Shown here piece after piece: positions 33,185 through 41,164 of a DNA stretch of 64,000 bases; the stretch's first letter is position 1, and every line of letters starts with the position of its first letter. The notes under the pieces were generated by a model. The model was not told where the DNA came from, did no database searches, and saw nothing but the letters and a program-made list of their open reading frames with translations. This stretch comes from Nonomuraea sp. MG754425. GTDB lineage: Bacteria; Actinomycetota; Actinomycetes; Streptosporangiales; Streptosporangiaceae. Made by a program: the position numbers and the translations under genes. The stretch is from the NCBI RefSeq assembly GCF_021699195.1, contig NZ_SSXE01000001.1:1-64000 (forward strand), in the 5' to 3' direction.

Positions 33185-35143
33185 CTAGGCGCGTACTGCC
33201 ACGTCATCGATCTGGAAGGCGGGCCCGGCGCCGCTCGCGGTCCAGACGAAGGTCCAGTCGACGCGGGTCGTTCCCGCGGGTGCGGTGAACGTGCCGGCCG
33301 CTTCGGTCCAGGCGGTCTTCGGGTCCAGGGAGATGGCGTCGGTACGCAGCACCGTGCCGGACTCGTCACGCCAGCGCACATTCCACGTGACGGCAGGCAT
33401 GGTCGCCACGGCCTGCCGGTACCACAGCGACACGTGGTAGCTCGTGCCGGCGATCACACCGCTGTATCCGGGATAGTTGTCGAGCGCCACCGCGCTGCTG
33501 GACTCGGTGCTGGTCATCTGCAGCGAGCCCGTGCCGCCGTGCGCGTCACCGGTCAGGCGCGTCACGCTGGACCCCCACCACGGGGTGTAGGGCGAGGTCG
33601 AGTCGGACTCGAAGTCGTGCTCGGCGATGGCGGGCGGCTTGGGTGTGCCGCCGTCGAACGTGCTGCCGGCGTCCTGGCCGTACTGGAGGCCGACCCACTG
33701 TGCGGGCGTGATGCGCGTGTCCATGTCGCCGACCCTGAACTGCCACGGTCCCGTGTAGGTGTTGTCGTGCCAGGAGTTGTTCGAGTCGTGGACGATCGCC
33801 TTCTGGATCACGTCACCCTTGTACGGGGACCAGTCCGGGTAGGTGCCGTAGTTCGACAGCAGGGCCATGTGCCCGCAGTACTGCGTGGCGCAGCCGCCGC
33901 CGATGGCACTGGGGTCGAAGGTGAACGTGTTGTGGTGGACGTCGACGTTCTTCGTCCACCAGCGGCAGTCGGTGTAGAGCGGGTTGTCGTTGATGTCAGG
34001 GGCCGAGCACGTCGAGCGGTTGGTCGGCCCGACGATCAGCGTGCAGTCGCCGGTCGTCGAGGCCGGGCTGTTGCAGAACCGGTCGGCGTTCGCCCACCCG
34101 GTGATCCCGCCCCAGTTGTTCTCGAACAGGTTGCCGGTGATCTCGATCTTGCTGGTCCGCGCTGCCACGCGGGGCTCACCGTCCGCCTCGGACAGGTAGA
34201 TCGCCGCTTCGGGGAACGGGTCGCCCTTCGCCGCCCGCTCGGCACCGGACTTCCAGGCGTTGCCGCGAATGGTGTTGTCCCGGATCACGGCGTTGTAGCT
34301 GATCTCGTAGAAGATCCCGAGCGACTCGTTGTCCTCGATGAGGTTGTCCTCGATGAGGAAGTCGTTGTTGTTGGTGTCGGCCCAGACGCCCGGCCCGTGG
34401 TTGCCGTGGACCCAGTTGCCGGTCACGTCGGCGCCGTTCACCGCCCAGAACTTCATGCCACCGGTGCATCCGCACCCGGGCTCCTGGTGCTCCCAGTCGT
34501 CGGTGTTGTTGCCGGTGAACTCGTTGTCCGCCACCACCAGGTCGGTGATGGTGTTGCCGGCCTTGTACGCGTTCAGGCCGTACTGCCCGTTGTCCTTGAA
34601 GCAGTTGCCCCGGATCTGGTTCGCGGCCCCGGCCATCAGCGCCGCGCCGGAGTTGTTACGGAAGGTGTTGTGCTCCACGACCCAGTTGTCGGCGGAGTCG
34701 TGGTTGACCACGCCCTCGTCGCGCGGCGCGACGAACCCGGTCACGGTCAGGTACTGGATCGTGACCCCGGTCGCGCCCTGAGTGAAGGCGTACCGGTTCA
34801 CCCCCTTGCCGTCCAGCACCGCTCCGGGCGCCCCGATGAACGTCGCGCCTTCGCCGGGGTAGATCTGGGCGTAGGTCGCGGCCTCCAGCGTGTGCGTGCC
34901 GGTCTCGAAGTAGTACGTGGTGTTCGCCTTGCGTAAGTCCACGCCGCTGTTGTCGCCCGCGGGGACCACGACCGCGCCGGCGGGCGGTGTGGTGGGGCCG
35001 TTCAGCGACGAACTACCGCAGACCGCTGCCGTTGCCTTCGTCGCTCCGGTGGCCGGCTTGACCGCGTCGCCGCTCGCCGGCGTCGCGCCGCCCAGGACAA
35101 CCGTGGCGAGAGCCGCCAACGCCACTGGCCAGGTTCTTCGCAT
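33185..35143 (-). CDS. Secreted right-handed parallel beta-helix protein with C-terminal carbohydrate-binding-like domain
   Basis: A 652-residue exported protein. Residues 1-24 are a signal peptide (MRRTWPVALAALATVVLGG). A parallel beta-helix of the pectate-lyase/NosD type spans about 50-480, with many short repeats of the kind NWVVEHNTFRNNSGAAL, LVVADNEFTGNN and NLIEDNESLGIFYEIS. A C-terminal domain from about 510 (DFESDSTSPYTPW … WRDESGTVLRTD … FQIDDVAVRA) resembles CBM4/9-type sugar-binding modules. It probably binds or cleaves an extracellular polysaccharide, but no catalytic triad is identified. The ATG at 35141-35143 has AAGGAG seven bases before it; the frame opens earlier. Confidence 0.8.
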   Translation of the reverse strand: MRRTWPVALAALATVVLGGATPASGDAVKPATGATKATAAVCGSSSLNGPTTPPAGAVVVPAGDNSGVDLRKANTTYYFETGTHTLEAATYAQIYPGEGATFIGAPGAVLDGKGVNRYAFTQGATGVTIQYLTVTGFVAPRDEGVVNHDSADNWVVEHNTFRNNSGAALMAGAANQIRGNCFKDNGQYGLNAYKAGNTITDLVVADNEFTGNNTDDWEHQEPGCGCTGGMKFWAVNGADVTGNWVHGNHGPGVWADTNNNDFLIEDNLIEDNESLGIFYEISYNAVIRDNTIRGNAWKSGAERAAKGDPFPEAAIYLSEADGEPRVAARTSKIEITGNLFENNWGGITGWANADRFCNSPASTTGDCTLIVGPTNRSTCSAPDINDNPLYTDCRWWTKNVDVHHNTFTFDPSAIGGGCATQYCGHMALLSNYGTYPDWSPYKGDVIQKAIVHDSNNSWHDNTYTGPWQFRVGDMDTRITPAQWVGLQYGQDAGSTFDGGTPKPPAIAEHDFESDSTSPYTPWWGSSVTRLTGDAHGGTGSLQMTSTESSSAVALDNYPGYSGVIAGTSYHVSLWYRQAVATMPAVTWNVRWRDESGTVLRTDAISLDPKTAWTEAAGTFTAPAGTTRVDWTFVWTASGAGPAFQIDDVAVRA

Positions 35144-35323
35144 TCCTGATCTCCTTGAATCTTTCCGCCAGCTTGACCGAATTCGGCCGCCGGCGGTCGA
35201 CACTGTAGTGAGGGCCCGCACCCACCCTCAAGATCGAACGCCGAGCCAGGACCGCAGGGCCGACGCACTTCCAAGCCGAACGAGGACGAGCCTCGGCAGA
35301 GGCACGTCATCTGGGTCGGTCGC

Positions 35324-35992
35324 TCACGCATGACCGTGGCCCGGCACGATCAGGCCGCCCTCGTAGGCCGCGATCACGGCCTGTACCCGATCCCGCAGGC
35401 CGAGCTTGGTGAGGATGTTGCTGACGTGGGTCTTCACGGTGTGCTCGCTGAGCACCATCGTGGCGGCGATCTCGGCGTTCGACTGCCCCAGGGCGATCAT
35501 CCGCAGGGTTTCGCGCTCCCGGGCGGTCAGCACGTCGAGCTCTCTGGCCGTCGGCTTCGCGGCCGGGGACCGGGAGGTGAACTCGGCGATCAGCTTGCGG
35601 GTGACGGAGGGGGACAGCAGCGACTCGCCGGCCGCCACCACGCGTACGGCATGGACGAGATCGTCCCGCCGTACGTCCTTGAGCAGGAACCCGCTCGCGC
35701 CCGCCCGCAGCGCCTCGAACACGTAGTCGTCGAGGTCGAACGTGGTCAGCATGAGCACCCGGCACGCCGTGTCGGCCGAGACGATCCTGGCCGCCTCGAT
35801 GCCGTCCATCCTGGGCATCCGGATGTCGAGCAGCAGCACGTCCGGCTGGTGCGCGCGGGCCGCCTCGACCGCCTCGATCCCGTCCCCGGCCTCCGCGACG
35901 ACCTCGATGTCGGGCTGGGCTTCGAGGATCATGCCGAACCCGGCCCGGACGAGTTCCTGGTCGTCGGCGATGACGACGCGCAGACCCCTCAT
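35324..35992 (-). CDS. NarL/LuxR-type two-component response regulator
   Basis: A 222-residue regulator. The receiver domain (1-120) carries the acidic pair in VVIADDQ and the phosphoacceptor Asp in LLLDIRMPRMDG, with Thr and Lys at the usual later positions. The LuxR helix-turn-helix is at about 150-210 (LTAREREVLRMIALGQSNAE-like, then LSEHTVKTHVSNILTKLGLR). The ATG overlaps the stop of the sensor kinase gene (ATGA), so the pair is coupled. Last gene of a three-gene leftward operon. Confidence 0.93.
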   Translation of the reverse strand: MRGLRVVIADDQELVRAGFGMILEAQPDIEVVAEAGDGIEAVEAARAHQPDVLLLDIRMPRMDGIEAARIVSADTACRVLMLTTFDLDDYVFEALRAGASGFLLKDVRRDDLVHAVRVVAAGESLLSPSVTRKLIAEFTSRSPAAKPTARELDVLTARERETLRMIALGQSNAEIAATMVLSEHTVKTHVSNILTKLGLRDRVQAVIAAYEGGLIVPGHGHA

Positions 35993-37140
35993 ACCGTGAC
36001 CCCGAGGGGCAGCCGGACGACGACCTCGAAGCCGGGTCCGTCGGAGCGCGGTCCGGCGGCGGCGCTGCCCTGGCAGGCGGCAGCGCGCTCACGGATGCCG
36101 ATCAGGCCGTTACCGCCGTGCGGACGGGCATGCGTGCTCCCCCTGCCGTCGTCGGTGATGCGGATCACGAGTTCGTCGTCCTGCCAGTCGAATCGGATGT
36201 CGGCGTGAGTGGCACCGGAGTGCTTGACGATGTTGGTGAGCGCCTCCTGGGTCACCCGGTAGGCCGCGATGTCGACGTCGCCGGGGAGCGGGACGGGGGT
36301 GCCGGTGACGGTGTGGTTCACGGTCAGCCCGGGACCCGCGACCTGGTCGGCCAGGTCGGGCAGGTCGGCGAGGGTGGGCTGCGGCGCGCGCGGGCCCTCG
36401 CCTTCCTTGAGCACGCCGAGCAGCCGGCGGAGTTGCACCATGGCGTCGCGCCCCGAGGCGGCGATCGCGTCGAACGCGGCCTCGGCCCGGTCGGGGTCGC
36501 TGCGTACCACGACCGGCCCGGCCTCGGCCTGGACGACCATGAGGCTGACCGCATGGGCGAGGATGTCGTGCATGTCCCTGGCGATGCGCGCCCGCTCGCG
36601 TTCCGCGGCCCGCTCGGCCTCGATCCGGCGTTCGCGTTCGAGCTGGACGGCCCGCTCTTCCAGCGCGGCGGCGTGGCTCCGGGAGACGGCCGCGGCGCGT
36701 CCGACGGCGTAGGCGGCGACGAACGTCACCACGCCGCGCACCGCCGTGTCGGACGATCCGGTGAACGCGAGCCCCCCGGCGGTGGCGACGAGCAGGGCGA
36801 GGATGCGCGGCCACCGGGAGGCGTAGGCGGCGGTCGAGTACATCGCCACCAGCGCGCCGTACCAGATGGGCTGTGCGGCGACCCGGTCGGACAGGTCGTA
36901 GAGGGCGACGACGCCGAGGGTGACCATGAGCACGACCACCGGCGCGCGCCGCCGCCACACCAGGGGTACGGCCGCCGCGAGCACGACGGCGTACCCCCAC
37001 CAGCTCCACGGTCCCGGGCTGGACAGGAGCGGCCAGAGCTGGGCCGTCAGGACGAGCGCGGTGAGAGCCAGGTCCAGCCGTCGTGCCGGGATGGCACGCA
37101 ACCGCTCAAAAATGGACACAAGTCTGAATTCTCCACTCAT
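35989..37140 (-). CDS. Two-component sensor histidine kinase (NarX/DesK-like)
   Basis: A 383-residue membrane kinase. Four to six N-terminal helices (about 20-165) lead into a coiled coil (RAVQLERERRIEAERAAERE). A HisKA_3 domain with the phosphoacceptor His follows (ARIARDMHDILAHAV), then a short HATPase domain with N box EALTNIVKHSG and G box DDGRG and GNGLIGIRERA. The start ATG at 37138-37140 overlaps the preceding stop (TGATG), so re-initiation is likely; it has no own ribosome-binding site. Signal unknown; the preceding membrane protein may take part in sensing. Confidence 0.92.
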   Translation of the reverse strand: MSGEFRLVSIFERLRAIPARRLDLALTALVLTAQLWPLLSSPGPWSWWGYAVVLAAAVPLVWRRRAPVVVLMVTLGVVALYDLSDRVAAQPIWYGALVAMYSTAAYASRWPRILALLVATAGGLAFTGSSDTAVRGVVTFVAAYAVGRAAAVSRSHAAALEERAVQLERERRIEAERAAERERARIARDMHDILAHAVSLMVVQAEAGPVVVRSDPDRAEAAFDAIAASGRDAMVQLRRLLGVLKEGEGPRAPQPTLADLPDLADQVAGPGLTVNHTVTGTPVPLPGDVDIAAYRVTQEALTNIVKHSGATHADIRFDWQDDELVIRITDDGRGSTHARPHGGNGLIGIRERAAACQGSAAAGPRSDGPGFEVVVRLPLGVTV

Positions 37141-37754
37141 CACACCGCAGCCGGCACCGCGGGCTCGACCACGCGGTGCCGGCCGTCGGCCAGGCGCGAC
37201 GCGCGGGACACCCGGGCCAGCGCCAGGAAGGAGATCAGCAGGAACGCGGCTCCCAGCGGCATGAGGTCCTTCTCCACGAACGGCACCAGGACGTCGGCGA
37301 TGACCAGGACGGGCGTCCACGCCTTGACGCGGCGCTGGACCGCAAGCAGGAGGACCAGGCCGATCTGGGCGACGAAGAACAGCAGCGGCCCGAAGTCGTA
37401 GATCACCTGCTGCACCCCGGGAACCGCCTGGACCTGATCGAACAGCACGCTCATCGCGGCGTGGTCGGCTGACCGGAACCCCACGACGATGTCGATGACG
37501 AACTGGGCGATCAGCGTGGCGATGCCGACATAGCCGGCGGAGGCCAGGCCGGTCGCCAGGCGCCCGCGACCGGCCAGCCGTCGCATCTCGTGAAAGGTCA
37601 TGGCGAAGAACACCAGGGCGCCGATGAAGGCCAGGTGCCCGGTCGTCCAGGCGAGCCCGGGACCGCGGCTGCCGTCCAGGCCGTCCAGGATGCGGATCAC
37701 GCCGTAGGTGAAGGTGAGGAGAGGGGCGGCGACGAAGGCGATGCGGGGGTTCAT
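37140..37754 (-). CDS. Polytopic membrane protein of unknown function
   Basis: A 204-residue protein with about five or six membrane helices (for example residues 3-20, 38-55, 75-95, 120-140, 150-185). AAGGAG stands before its ATG. It is the first gene of the operon with the kinase and response regulator and overlaps the kinase start. It resembles uncharacterised actinobacterial membrane proteins located with NarL-type systems. A role as accessory sensor or regulated transporter is only inferred from position. Confidence 0.75.
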   Translation of the reverse strand: MNPRIAFVAAPLLTFTYGVIRILDGLDGSRGPGLAWTTGHLAFIGALVFFAMTFHEMRRLAGRGRLATGLASAGYVGIATLIAQFVIDIVVGFRSADHAAMSVLFDQVQAVPGVQQVIYDFGPLLFFVAQIGLVLLLAVQRRVKAWTPVLVIADVLVPFVEKDLMPLGAAFLLISFLALARVSRASRLADGRHRVVEPAVPAAV

Positions 37755-37963
37755 CTCGTTGACTCCTTAGCTGCGATGACCTCCTCCATCCTGGTTTTCC
37801 GCGGGCGTACGGACATCGCCGGGACGAGTGAGGTCCCGCCTCACTCCTGGGAGGGAGGCGGGACGGCACCTCCCGTCTGGGAGGGATCGGCCCAGCCGGG
37901 CAGAGTCCCGGAAGCGGTCCCGCGATCGGCACACCACGGTCGCCACGGCGGCCGGAAGGCGTC

Positions 37964-38545
37964 TCAGCTCCGGCGGGTCCAGGCGTCGGCGAGTTCGACG
38001 AGCCGGTCGAGGGCGGCCTCCACGCGCTTCTTGTCGCCGGTGGTCAGGTAGTCGAGTTGCAGGCCGGCATAGGCGGCGTTGAGCAGGGTGGCGTTGGCGC
38101 GGGCGGCCTCGTCGGGGACGCCGTGGGCGCGGAGCGCGTCGGCCACGAACTCGGCGCGGTCGCCCAGCATCGTGGGCACGTACGGCCCGGTGAGCCGGCC
38201 CGCCGCGGCCAGGCCCTCGATCTCGTGCAGCAGGCGGATCAGTGGCAGGTGGTCGTCGCTCAGGTGCCAGTCCCAGGACGCCCGGATGACGGCGCCGAGG
38301 CTGCGCCCCTCCGCCCAGCCGGGCAGGGCCTGCAGCCGGTCGCGTTGCCGCTGGTCAAGGTGGGTGAGGACGGCGGTGATGAGGTCGTCCTTGGTGGCGA
38401 AGTGGTGGGTGAGCACCGAGGTGCTCTGCCCGAGCGCCTGGGCCAGGGGACGCAGGGACAGCCCGGCGACGCCGTGGACGGTCAGGTGACCGATGATCGC
38501 GTCGAGCAGTTCGGTGCGGCGGCGCGGATCACGGGGTCTGGCCAT
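37964..38545 (-). CDS. TetR-family transcriptional regulator
   Basis: A 193-residue repressor with helix-turn-helix at about residues 28-50 (LSLRPLAQALGQSTSVLTHH) and a TetR_C domain. The ATG at 38543-38545 has GGAGA four bases upstream. It is divergent from the alpha/beta hydrolase gene, and the intervening 103 bases contain a near-perfect 24-bp inverted repeat (38590-38613). It most likely represses the hydrolase and itself. Confidence 0.88.
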   Translation of the reverse strand: MARPRDPRRRTELLDAIIGHLTVHGVAGLSLRPLAQALGQSTSVLTHHFATKDDLITAVLTHLDQRQRDRLQALPGWAEGRSLGAVIRASWDWHLSDDHLPLIRLLHEIEGLAAAGRLTGPYVPTMLGDRAEFVADALRAHGVPDEAARANATLLNAAYAGLQLDYLTTGDKKRVEAALDRLVELADAWTRRS

Positions 38546-38589
38546 GGCGTCTCCGTCCGGGGTGCGGGTGCGTCCGGCACATCCGCATA

Positions 38590-38613
38590 TTAGCGCAACG
38601 ACTGTTACGCTAA
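38590..38613. promoter_or_regulatory. 24-bp inverted repeat, candidate TetR operator
   Basis: TTAGCGCAAC and GTTACGCTAA flank GACT; the ten-base arms match at nine positions. It lies between the divergent TetR and hydrolase genes, 36 bases before the hydrolase start, with the typical length of a TetR operator. Confidence 0.75.
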
Positions 38614-38648
38614 CTCGCCTCCCCCACCACTTCTGAGGAGAAACGTCC

Positions 38649-39731
38649 ATGACCACCCTCGCGACCTGCCCCGCCGAGAGACACGCGCAGGTCAACGGCC
38701 GACGACTGGCCTACGTCGACTTCGGCGGCGACGGCGTCCCGGTCCTGGCCGTGATCGGGCACTTCGGCCGGGCCAGGATGTTCGCCCCGCTGGCCGCCGC
38801 CCTCGCCCCCGCCTACCGGGTGATCTCGCTGGAACAGCGCGGCCACGGCCACAGCGACTCCGACGGCGACTTCAGCCGGGAGGCGTACGTCGCCGACGCC
38901 GCCGCGTTCGTCCGGCACCTCGCCCTCGGCCCGATGATCACGCTCGGCCACTCCATGGGCGGGGTCACCGCCTTCCAACTCGCCGCCCGGCACCCCGAGC
39001 TGGTCAGCGCCCTGGTCATCGAGGAGGCCGGCGCCGACAACCGGCAGCCGCAGATCCCGCACCCCGTCCTGGACGTGACCGGCTGGCCCCGCCGCGCCGC
39101 CACCCTGCACGAACTGCGCCGGCAGGTCGAGGCCCGCGGCATCCCCGACGCGAGCTACTTCATGGAAAGCGCCGTCGAACACGACGACGGCTGGGGCTTC
39201 CTCTTCGACCACGCCGACATGATGGCCTCGCAGCAGGCCCTGATCGGCGACTGGTGGGCCGACTGGCTCGGCTCGCACTGCCCCGCCCTGCTGGTGCACG
39301 GCGCCGACAGCTTCATCCTGCCCACCACGCTGGCCAGGCAGATGGCCGGACGACGGCCGGGCACCGTGCTGCGGGAGTTGCCCGGCTGCGGCCACTGGGC
39401 CCACGACGACGACCCCAACGGCTTCGCCGCCGCCGTCCGCGACTTCTTCGCACGTGTGCTCGGGCACGACATGTCGTTCCCGTGCGAATGGCGAAAGCTC
39501 CGCCCTCGGATATCGGCCTTAAACTGGAGGCAGCACCTCTCGCAAGGAGGATCGATCATGGGCAAGAAGGAAAAGGTAAAAGCAAAGGCCCAGGAAATCA
39601 AAGGCATGATAAAAGAGCGGCTCGGCGCGGACACCGGCGACAGGTCTCGTGAGGCCGGCGGCCGGGCGACGCGCGTCAAGGCGAACCTCAAGCAGGCGTT
39701 CGAGAAGGCGAAGGACGCCTTCAAGAAGTGA
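38649..39731 (+). CDS. Alpha/beta hydrolase read in frame into a CsbD-like domain
   Basis: A 360-codon frame. Residues 1-275 are an alpha/beta hydrolase: oxyanion segment IGHFGRARMF, nucleophile Ser102 (GHSMGG), acid in LVHGADSF and His in GCGHWAHDDDP. A 28-residue linker with no domain character (SFPCEWRKLRPRISAL…) leads without a stop into the complete CsbD-like protein from residue 304. A strong AAGGAGG before the internal ATG suggests CsbD was once, and may still be, translated alone. Either the hydrolase lost its stop codon and now yields a fusion, or the sequence misses a base. Controlled by the divergent TetR. Confidence 0.82.
   Translation: MTTLATCPAERHAQVNGRRLAYVDFGGDGVPVLAVIGHFGRARMFAPLAAALAPAYRVISLEQRGHGHSDSDGDFSREAYVADAAAFVRHLALGPMITLGHSMGGVTAFQLAARHPELVSALVIEEAGADNRQPQIPHPVLDVTGWPRRAATLHELRRQVEARGIPDASYFMESAVEHDDGWGFLFDHADMMASQQALIGDWWADWLGSHCPALLVHGADSFILPTTLARQMAGRRPGTVLRELPGCGHWAHDDDPNGFAAAVRDFFARVLGHDMSFPCEWRKLRPRISALNWRQHLSQGGSIMGKKEKVKAKAQEIKGMIKERLGADTGDRSREAGGRATRVKANLKQAFEKAKDAFKK
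39558..39731 (+). CDS. CsbD-like stress protein (internal start within the hydrolase frame)
   Basis: A 57-residue, Lys-rich helical protein (MGKKEKVKAKAQEIKG … ATRVKANLKQAFEKAKDAF) of the CsbD family, which is induced by general stress in Bacillus. The ATG at 39558-39560 has a near-perfect AAGGAGG seven bases upstream, so independent translation is likely. It shares the frame and stop of the longer hydrolase ORF. The next small gene starts in its stop codon (GTGA). Confidence 0.8.
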   Translation: MGKKEKVKAKAQEIKGMIKERLGADTGDRSREAGGRATRVKANLKQAFEKAKDAFKK

Positions 39732-39958
39732 AGATCGCCGCCCGGACGGTGAGCAAGGAACGCGCCAGGGCCGGCGAGTCGCGGACCGCGAGCCGTACCT
39801 CCGTCGAGGGCATCTCCTCCAGCCGGCGCGGCGGGCTGCGCTCCCACTCCGGCGCGGGTGGCCGGACGCGGGATCAGTTGTACGCCGAGGCCAGGCGCCG
39901 CGACATCAAGGGCCGCTCGGAAATGGACAAGGCGCAACTGGAGCAGGCGCTTCAGTAG
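39728..39958 (+). CDS. Small basic protein with Rho-N/SAP-like C-terminal motif
   Basis: A 76-residue basic protein. The first 45 residues are Ser/Arg/Gly rich and probably disordered. The last 30 (TRDQLYAEARRRDIKGRSEM then KAQLEQALQ) match the Rho termination factor N-terminal-like helix-extended loop that binds nucleic acid. Similar tails occur in actinobacterial proteins often labelled plasmid stabilisation proteins, whose N-terminal part is missing here. The GTG start overlaps the CsbD stop (GTGA), suggesting a stress-related operon. Confidence 0.6.
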   Translation: MKIAARTVSKERARAGESRTASRTSVEGISSSRRGGLRSHSGAGGRTRDQLYAEARRRDIKGRSEMDKAQLEQALQ

Positions 39959-40022
39959 AGCCGCTCATGGGACCGGGCGAGACACGTCCGATGCGCCGCC
40001 CGGACGGGACCTCGCGCGGGGA

Positions 40023-40320
40023 TTATTCATCCGGCCAGTTCTCCGTGAGGAACCGCTCGGCGGCCTCGGCGCCTTCGTCGAACATCGCCGCCGCCACGGG
40101 CGAGCCCTCCACCAGCGCCCTCGCGAGGTAGCGCACGCTGAGCCCATTCGCCTCGTACATGGCTCGCATGAACTCGGGAGTGACCTCGGCCCCATCCTGG
40201 ACCTGACCCGGCAGCACCCAGCACCGCGGCACGGACATGCGCGTCGCACGCCTCCCGCAGGCCCTCCTTCGAGCCGAAGTGGTGCTGCACCAAGCCGACC
40301 GAGACACCGGCGGCCGGATT
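40023..40320 (-). pseudogene. TetR-family regulator remnant
   Basis: From about 40320 leftward one frame reads AGVSVGLVQHHFGSKEGLRE, a TetR recognition helix. After a frameshift near 40230 a second frame supplies a C-terminal domain (VTPEFMRAMYEANGLSVRYL … AAERFLTENWPDE, stop at 40023). The first helices are missing. A decayed regulator lying beside an ABC exporter operon it may once have controlled. Confidence 0.65.
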
Positions 40321-40384
40321 TTGTGTCGCCAGGGCCGTGTTGCCGTGCCCGGCCGCCGCGCGGGCGACGGGCCCGAGGGACGGG

Positions 40385-41164
40385 TTAACGGGTGTGGTCG
40401 GCCCGGTTCCACCAGACGGCCGTCGAGACGGCGCCGGCTGCTCCGGTGATGACCACCAGCAGCAGGCCGAGCGGGCCCGGCGGGTCCTGGCCCGCTCCGG
40501 CGATGCCCGCGTACAGGCCGGGTATCGACCAGGGGAAGACGGAGCCGTAGCCGAGTGCGGCGATGATCTGGGAGACGAAGATGACGCCGAACAGGACGCC
40601 GACGGCAGCCAGGTAGCCGCGGCCGGCGCTGGCGGCCAGGGCCAGCGGTGTGGTGGTCAGCGCCGCGAGCGCGGCCGCGCCCAGGATACGCGCGAGCCCG
40701 TTGAGCACGGCCGGTGTCGACCAGGCGGGCAGGCCGAGCAGGGCGCCGATGAGAAGGCCGAGCCCGGCCAGCAGGACCGCCAGCGCCAACGCCCAGAGTG
40801 CGGCGACGGTGAACTTGGCGGCCACGACGGCAGTGCGGGAGGTGGGCAGGGCGAGCAGGTCCGTGGCGGTGTGGTCGCTGAACTCGCGACCGAACAGCCA
40901 GATGGCGATGAGCCCGTAGACGCCGAGGCCGCCGACCGCGACGGCCTGGGCCAGCAGCGCGAGGTAGCCGGGCCAGTCGGCGCTCGCGCCCGACAACTGA
41001 GCCTTACCGCCGAGCAGCCCCAGCGCCCGGGCACGGGCGGGATCGGCGAGGATGAACATGAACATGCCGCACACCAGCGCGGCGACGGTGAAGGCCAGCG
41101 CGGTGATCCAGGGCAGGCGGCTGCGCCGTACCTTGAGCAGTTCCGCCCAGAGCGCTTCACGCAT
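40385..41164 (-). CDS. ABC transporter permease (ABC-2 type)
   Basis: A 259-residue membrane protein with six predicted helices (about 18-38, 63-88, 107-135, 145-170, 180-200, 228-250). The N-terminal MREALWAELLKVRRSRLPW segment is the cytosolic coupling helix typical of ABC-2 permeases. The ATG at 41162-41164 overlaps the end of the ATPase gene by 8 bases. With that ATPase it should form an exporter; the substrate is unknown. Confidence 0.88.
   Translation of the reverse strand: MREALWAELLKVRRSRLPWITALAFTVAALVCGMFMFILADPARARALGLLGGKAQLSGASADWPGYLALLAQAVAVGGLGVYGLIAIWLFGREFSDHTATDLLALPTSRTAVVAAKFTVAALWALALAVLLAGLGLLIGALLGLPAWSTPAVLNGLARILGAAALAALTTTPLALAASAGRGYLAAVGVLFGVIFVSQIIAALGYGSVFPWSIPGLYAGIAGAGQDPPGPLGLLLVVITGAAGAVSTAVWWNRADHTR

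Noticed and set aside
33065..34936. A 623-codon rightward frame opposite the beta-helix gene
   Set aside because: Val/Arg/Gly-rich antisense shadow with no recognised domain.
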